A stretch of DNA of 64,000 nt from Hansfordia pulvinata (Eukaryota > Ascomycota > Sordariomycetes > Xylariales): the NCBI GenBank assembly GCA_006538405.1, contig BJKQ01000003.1, positions 2,108,001 to 2,172,000 on the forward strand, written 5' to 3'. Below, one piece after another: positions 57,574 through 64,000 of this stretch. A model generated the notes under the pieces. It worked only from the letters and a program-made list of their open reading frames with translations. It did not search any database and was not told the DNA's origin. Within the stretch, counting starts at the first letter, position 1, and the number at the start of each line of letters is the position of its first letter. Made by a program: the position numbers and the translations under genes.

Positions 57574-60500
57574 GCTTGGTCAAGATGCCAGCGAGACAGC
57601 TCTGAGGAGTATAGTCCGGGAGAGATAAGATAATGGAGGACAGCGTCTTGTCTGTGCTGCTGCGTGGTCACAGACAGCACCTCTATTTATGCAGTTCAAG
57701 CCGATGCGGAAGAGGGTCACGAGAATCTGTGCTCGGCGCAGAACAGACGGCCCTTGTTGACAGGCCACGTGCCGCATGAGGTTCTCGTGTGAGCATTGGC
57801 GACGGCCGCATGTCCCGCTCTCCGCTCTCCCAAGCCCCGGTCAGAGAGCTGTGCGGCTAGCTGAGAGCGAGATGCTGATTGATGTCCGCCGCAGCAGGAC
57901 TCGCGAGACGGCATCGTGGCTGACAGGGAACCTACATGGTTGAGGTGAGTTAGCTCGGATACTTTAGTTAGCGCGCGCCGCAGGGCTCGCAGTGCTGGCA
58001 GCCCACCCACGATGCACTCCATCACTATGTGCACGCCTGGCGAATTAGGTTCGATAGATTCTCGGCAGAGAAGCACGTTGCAGATCTGATCCGATTCGAC
58101 TGGAGCCAAGGCCCGGACGAGTCTGGGCGGGAGTGGACGTGGCCCCTCTCGGGTGAGGCTTTGAGAGATCCAAGCAAGCGGGAGAGGTGGGAGAAGCGGG
58201 AGAAGCGGGAGGTGCGCTGCTATAGACGAGGACGATAATCATGATTGGCATGCCGGGAGGTGGGGGGGGGGGGTTCTCGTCTCACCGGGCTTCATCGATA
58301 TTGCCAATTCTCTCTCTCTCTCTCTCTGCAGTCAGCATGTATACGATGAGCAGCGGCTCGCGTGAGATGGATTGCATGGAGGGATGGATGGCAACGCCGC
58401 CTTTTGGAGCCGGCGACTTCCATTGAGCCTGTACTCGTAGCAGAGAAGGTACTCCCAGAGGTCGCGGCTACCTACATACCTCGATGGCACACAGCAGCTA
58501 CATCCGATACTACATACACCTTAGGTAGACCTGATAGATATGACAGCTTCATGTTAGAATGGATGTACCTACATGTAGGACAGCACCAGGTACATCCTAC
58601 CTTACCAACCTGGCTAACAAGACGGGACAAGCAATACAATATGTACATAGGTAGGTGCACTGTACTGTGGTATCATGGATCGTTCTATCGCACGTGCTGC
58701 CAAAGTCATGTCCACACGAGTACTCGTAGGAGGAATACATCAGACGGGTCTGTCCGTACCTAAGGTAGGTGACAATAATGAAGAGATAAGCAGCATGATG
58801 CAGCACCTCAACAGACCCCGCACTTCATGTTTGTTGGTCAGGCATGCACTCGTAGGAGATATGTAAGGCGGCAGTCGAGCCTGAGAAGCCGGCTCCTTTG
58901 GCGTGGCTTATTCATTCCCATCCCCGATTCCGACCTACCTACCTACTAGGTACCTACCTAACCTACTTCTACTTCACTACTACCCTCCATTAGGTCCTCT
59001 GTCTACCTGAGATGCCGACTTGTACGACTCCGGGACGGAGATGGTCGAGTCAGATGACTGCACCACAGCTCCGCGGAAGACGACCAGCGAGTCATGTGCC
59101 ATGATACGGGTACTCGCACGCGTCAGTCTGGAGATCCTTACAAGTTACGACCAACTGCGTGAAGACTCGGGGAATCAACCCGAAGACCTCGACTGACGTG
59201 GTATATCACCACCTCCATACATACAAGTACCTTGCCTAGGTACTTGATCTTGTTAATCATGCACCAATGCGAGCAGGCTCGCGCACCGCCGCGCTGAGGA
59301 GCTCAAAAGCACGGCGAACATTCAACCGAGACAATCCCCAGCACACCTCATCTATCTACCGGTGCTCGTGTTTTGTCTATTGCTCGTAAGTCTGCGAGCG
59401 AGGAGACCCCCGGATCTTCCTCCAGAGAAGAGCCTAAAGCCCGAGGCGGCAAGACCACTCCTACTCGCAGTTTGGGGTTGACAGAGCGACGTGTCTTTAC
59501 CCGGCCTGAGTATGATCGATCCTAGTCACTTGCAGAAACTCAGAGTACTTCGCATATTCCATAAAGATGTCGATAAATAGCGCTCATGGGTGGGCCGACA
59601 GTGTACAGCGGTCTCAGCAGCTGGGATTCCAACCGGGTAGCCTTCAGAACCAAGGTCGTACACTTGATTTTCGATCGTTAGGACAACCCTGAGCAAGGGC
59701 ATTATCTATTCTTTCTTCCTAGCCAGAACTTACATTCCCTTGCAGGAGAGACGCATATCGCTCCGTGTGGGTGCGGGATTCCAACCCTTTGGCGATAGCT
59801 GCTGGCTGCACGAGCCAAAACCAGGTGGAGGTTCACCAACCCTTCTGGAACGCCGAAAGAACACGCGGCTCTGCAAAGCTTTGCGGAGTAGTGCGTGTAC
59901 TCCGTGGGCATGATGACTCGTAGGGGCTGCCACAAAGTTGACGTCGGGTGTACGGGTATCTACTGGCTGATGAATTTAATCTCCAGTGTCACCCTGGTTA
60001 ATTACGTTTCATCGTCCCCCGGATCCCCGTCGTCGTCTTCGGCAGCGCCCCCACCTTCCTCTCTCCCGGCCCGAGGCCCTCACTCGTATGTACGAGTAAT
60101 CAATTCACCCACGGCCGAGTGCCCCGGTCTGCTCGTACGAGTACTGACTGTCCATGCTGAGGCAGCCTTGGGCATTCAGCCGCCGACTGGTTTTAAACAG
60201 ATCGACTAGCTATTTTTCGTGCGAGTTTGAGAGACAGAGACACTCGGTGATCCCTGATCAGAGAGGGAGCAAGATGCAAATCCTCGGCCGTCGCAAAGTG
60301 ACTGCAGGGACCTGAGCAAAAGTCAGCCGGGATGCGATACATGCAAGCTTGGCTGCAAGGGGTTCGGTCCTTCACCCTCCGCTACCACTCGTACAGCGCT
60401 TCTTTGCGCCGGCGCTCGCCACGGCACTTCGGATTGATTAAACACGCCAGTGTTGATCGACTCTCGGATAATGGCCGATGTATCACGGCTTGAGCATCCT

Positions 60501-60805
60501 TCTCGTGCAGAGAACATGGCCCACAGCGCATGCTCTAGAGCTATAAGAACCGGGGAGGCTCAAGACTGCTTCTGGAGGCCATCTCGCTACAGCATAGCTA
60601 AATCATTGACGCCCTCTTCTTCAGTGGACACTTTCTATAGCCTCGTTTCGCATCTGACAAGGGCCTTCATTTCCACTTCTTGCCGGCAAGAACCGATACA
60701 TACAAAAGAAACAGCAGCTGCATCATTCAAACACCACCTGCCCTACTCCCAATCACACTCTCTTTTCAAAACAACTTACATTCTCTCAACCTCACTACGC
60801 CCATC
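57574..60805. other. Divergent intergenic region with repeats
   Basis: This is a 3.2-kb gene-free stretch between the outward-facing tyrosinase and DPBB genes. It contains a G12 run (58262-58273), a CT run near 58310-58328, TACCTACC clusters (58480-58990) and CTCGTACGAG-type palindromes near 58719, 60082 and 60132. A minus-strand TATA-like CATAAATAG near 57672 suits the tyrosinase promoter. No further gene is supported. Confidence 0.55.
58932..58972. repeat. TACCTACC cluster
   Basis: Tandem CTACCTACCTACTAGGTACC words form a local imperfect inverted repeat in gene-free DNA. Confidence 0.75.
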
Positions 60806-61263
60806 ATGCTGGCCAACGCCATTACCGCCTTTGCTCTCTTCACTACTGCTCTCGTTGCGGCTGGTCCCATCGAGCGGCGCGCCGAGTAAGTCATCCCTTC
60901 AGTAAAGGCTTGGGAAGAAGGAATAGGAGAAAACGGGGGAGGGAAAAGTGGGAAGGGGGGCCAGAACGAGAAGCATTATCTGACACAAACGGACCAGCCA
61001 CTCGGGAACCGGCACCGTCTATGGCGGCGGCGGCAAGGGCTGGTGCGAGACCGAGGTCAACGGCGACGGGCTCGAGGTCGCCTTGGGTCCCGTCTACATG
61101 GAGGCCGGCGCCTGCGGCAAGACCATCACCGTCACTAACGTCGGCAGCGACACCAACAACGCCCACGGCACCGGCACCACAAAGACATTCACCGTCACCA
61201 ACGAGTGCCCCGAGTGCGGCGACAGCAACATTGACATGACCACTGGCGCCTGGTGAGTCGTCC

Positions 61264-61317
<54 letters not shown>

Positions 61318-61515
61318 CTCCCTCTCTCGGCCCCATGTACAACGCCCGAGGGTGGGTCGGGAAGAACACAGCACACTAACACCCTCTCCCCAGGAACGCC
61401 ATCACCGACAACGGCGCCCAGGGCACCATCAAGGTCGAGTGGTAAGTGAAATGGAAGAAACCCAGTCCCACGCGAGAAGCTGACACCCCCCCGCTTGCTT
61501 AGGTCCGGCCTCTAG
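60806..61515 (+). CDS. Small secreted double-psi beta-barrel (RlpA/expansin-like) protein
   Basis: Four exons (60806-60885, 60998-61252, 61394-61441, 61503-61515) join in frame to 131 residues. The last exon is only 13 bases and supplies the final W-S-G-L and stop. A signal peptide (MLANAITAFALFTTALVAAG) is followed by a Kex2-like ERR before the mature start. The mature domain has GKGWCETEVNGDGLEVALG, EAGACGKTITVTNVGSD, TKTFTVTNECPECGDSNIDM and TTGAWNAITDNGAQGTIKVE. This is the pattern of small fungal double-psi beta-barrel proteins related to the RlpA, barwin and expansin folds, with four cysteines that could form two disulfides. Such proteins are often expressed on hosts or plant material, and some inhibit proteases. 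It is a candidate effector or cell-wall-active protein. There is no evidence for a catalytic site. Confidence 0.88.
61269..61313. repeat. (TC)n microsatellite in an intron
   Basis: About 45 bases of TC dinucleotide lie in the second intron of the DPBB gene, just after its donor. The run is likely polymorphic. Confidence 0.9.
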
Positions 61516-62813
61516 ATGCAAAAATGGGCAAAGGGACCCTTCCATGCCCGTCGCCATAGCCGCAAATACTCCCCGAGCCATCAAGGAGAGCAGCGCAGGC
61601 GCCAAAGACAGGGAAACAAAGTGAGCCTCTCTGTGGCGTGGAGGTGGTAGCCACTGGGACGGATCTCTTCTTGCCCCTCGTCCATTACGTAGACCGTGGC
61701 TTGACGGGGATGTTCGGAGGCAAGAAGAGGAGAAAATACAGCGGTCGGCACGATACATTCTTTTCCTTTCTTGTAACATAGTTTGCAAAACGTCCGTTGA
61801 CACCTGTGTCAGCCGGGCCACCAAGCAATCCGTACATCACGTGCCCCCAATCGGCTAGGCCCACGCCACTACCTGCACCCCCGGATGGCTAGAAGAAACC
61901 TGACATGTGCGCACCGCACCACTGACGAAACACACAAGACTACGTGGAAGGTTGCTCGTACTCATCCGGTCGACGCCCATGTTTACGTGTAGCCGTGTCG
62001 TCAACTGGGTGGTACTTAGAGCTTGGGGCCACGTTGAGAAGCCGGGCAAGCTCAGCGGCTTCAAAAACTCCACGATGCTGTCCCTATTGCCAGGTAGCGT
62101 AAATGTAACAACGAGTATTCTCGCGGGGCTGTATATTGAAGCGCCGTAGAGGCGTTACTTTGTGTGCAGTGCGGGAAACGTAAGCGCCTCGACGAAACTG
62201 TATGACCGGCGGCCTGGCTGTGCGACACGGTCTTCAGCCTCGTCATAGCTGACCTGCACCAATGACATCCTACTCTTGCAAATGCGAAAATTACGTGGCC
62301 TAGGAAATAACAGAGATGCCGCCGCAACCCAGGTGTAATAGCGCCCAAGCAGTCGAAAACAAGCACAATCAGGTAGGCCAACAAGCAATGAAACAGTCCA
62401 GTATTGCCTACAGCTAGAGTACAGAACCTTTCCCCATCCTGATGAGTCTATGATGAGAAAACCTTCCCCTTGAAACAACCAGCAGTAGCAGAGATGCAGT
62501 GACAGTAATACAGATGCGAGTTTTGGTCCAAAGTCATTACCATATCGCCAATTCGCTTAAGCGCATTCGAACTGTCGCTGACAGCTTGATAGACGTCAGC
62601 GAAGCGTGTTCCTTACTCCTTAAACCATCATGAGTCCAGTCAGTGCGGCGGATCGACCAGGGCCAATACATCGTTCGCGGATGGGTACGGCGGTCGACGA
62701 GGGAAGCTGAGCGGTAAAAGTGCCGTCAGAATCGTGGATTGTCGCTTTCCTCCAACATGACACATTTTTGAACCGTGTCGCCGCGCGACGCACTGGTTGC
62801 GAAGATCGATAGC
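61516..62813. other. Convergent intergenic region
   Basis: The DPBB and V-ATPase subunit c genes end toward each other. Only short motif-free frames are present. Confidence 0.6.
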
Positions 62814-63742
62814 TTAGCAGCTGACATCGACGGTCGCCTTGGAGTTCATGAGAAGGGCGACAATGAGACCGTAAAGACCCAGGACTTCGGCGAAAATGAG
62901 GATAAGAATCATTCCGACGAAGAGCCTGGGCTGCTGGGCAGTTCCGCGTACACCGGCGTCTCCGACAATACCAATAGCAAAACCAGCGGCAAGACCGGCG
63001 AGACCGACAGCGAGACCGGCACCGAGCTGAATGAAACCAGTGTAGAGGGGGAGCTGCTGCTTGAGACCGTCGGAGATAAGGACGGAGACGACGAGACCGT
63101 AGATACCGATGATACCAGCCATAATGACAGGAACAATGTCTGTTTGGATGGGGTCAGCGGGTGGCGGACGCGTCACAGTGAAACGGGATGAGGCGTACTC
63201 TTGACGATCAGGTCAGGTCTCAGGACACCCATGGCGGCGATACCGACACCAGACTTGGCGGTACCGTAGGAGGCACCCAGGCAGGTGAAGACGATGGCAG
63301 CCGTGCAACCCATGGCGCCGAAGAAGGGCTATCGAGAGAGTTAGTAGATGCACAGGTCGGATAATTGAGTAAATCGCAATCGGGGCGTCGAGAGTCGAGG
63401 CGGCAGAAGGTTGGTAGTGTGTGACGAGACGTGTATCGATGCGCAGATGTTGCGCCCGGGGGATTACTAACCGCGTAGACGGGGCTGTTTTTGGGAGAAA
63501 CATGAAGAGTTAGCGAGGTCCTTCAAAACGATCAAGAGCTGGGGCTGCGAGAAGCCGCCGAGTGCGTCCGGAGACTAGAAATGACATGGACAGGTGAGAG
63601 ATGGCCGAGACAGCCTCACGGGCGAAGAGATAAATTGATTGACGATGGTAGATGGCCGATGATGGATGATGGAGGGCAGGGCAGTCGGGAGGCGAGTGAT
63701 GACGATTACGTACCAGGCCTCGGAGAAGGAGTTGTCAGACAT
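62814..63742 (-). CDS. VMA3: V-type ATPase proteolipid subunit c
   Basis: This is the c-ring subunit of the vacuolar proton pump. Four exons (63742-63714, 63484-63472, 63328-63199, 63139-62814) join in frame to 165 residues. The second exon has only 13 bases and, with the splice, encodes C-P-V-Y-A of the conserved ACPVYAPFFGAMG. Four membrane helices follow: [60 protein letters not shown], and [20 protein letters not shown]. The last contains the proton-carrying glutamate ([10 protein letters not shown]). The end SKATVDVSC is typical. The divergent first exon (MSDNSFSEA) is ordinary for the family. Identity is essentially certain. Antisense open frames across the last exon are shadows. Confidence 0.97.
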
Positions 63743-64000
63743 GGCGACGGTGGGCGTGGTGTGGTGGACTGGTGTGGGTTGAGTAGATGTGACAGAGGAA
63801 AGAAGGAGGACAACGATGGTCAGGGGATGAAGGGGCCGATGAGCTGAAGCGAAGAAGTGGTGAAGGTGATGGTTGGTGGAGGCGGGTGGTGATGTGCTGG
63901 GAGGTGGTGTGAGGTGAGGCGAGGTGGAAGCTAGCTTGGAGCACAGCGTGCGTTGACGACTCGTGGGCGGCTGGAGGAAGGGATGTGGCGCTGTTTGGCT
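63743..64000. promoter_or_regulatory. Upstream region of VMA3
   Basis: This 258-base end of the window is the presumed promoter and leader of the V-ATPase subunit c gene. On the minus strand it is rich in CCACC and TCAC words. No defined site is recognised. Confidence 0.5.

Overview
The window reads as nuclear DNA of a filamentous ascomycete (Pezizomycotina, most likely a sordariomycete; the exact lineage is inference). Genes are GC-rich and cut by short introns of about 50-140 bases with GTAAGT/GTGAGT-type donors. Intergenic DNA is long and full of TACCTACC/GTAGGTA runs and CTCGTACGAG palindromes. The recognisable proteins match ascomycete families. No rRNA, CRISPR, transposase or convincing tRNA was seen; tRNAs were looked for only by eye.

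Layout: 1-702 (-) 5' part of a geranylgeranyl diphosphate synthase; 5062-6627 (+) secreted FAD-linked oxidase; 7548-10031 (+) SCYL1/Cex1-type pseudokinase; 11077-12345 (-) TOR subunit LST8; 13104-13871 (-) unrecognised Cys-rich protein with hexapeptide repeats; 16658-18213 (+) pepsin-type aspartic protease; 19158-21332 (-) Btz-domain (exon-junction-complex type) protein; a 7.2-kb stretch without a supportable gene; 28574-31743 (+) autophagy receptor NBR1; 33355-34648 (+) ERV41; 35981-39401 (-) BRE4/ArAE-like multi-pass membrane protein; 41808-45810 (+) replication-checkpoint mediator MRC1; 47127-48198 (-) membrane-anchored methyltransferase; 49808-51487 (+) MFSD5-type transporter; 51957-53577 and 54283-55284 (-) two unrecognised genes sharing a promoter block; 55798-57573 (-) secreted tyrosinase in ten exons; 60806-61515 (+) small secreted double-psi beta-barrel protein; 62814-63742 (-) V-ATPase subunit c.

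Most genes are single-copy housekeeping functions (TOR signalling, COPI/COPII traffic, autophagy, vacuolar acidification, checkpoint, mRNA fate) that do not form one pathway. The accessory part is 51.9-61.5 kb: the two unknown genes, tyrosinase and the small secreted protein.

Five genes carry reading-frame breaks. Every frameshift I could trace is repaired by one extra G or C in a short G/C run. That looks more like homopolymer under-calling in the assembly than biological decay. The gene at 51957-53577 also has an in-frame TAG that this does not explain.
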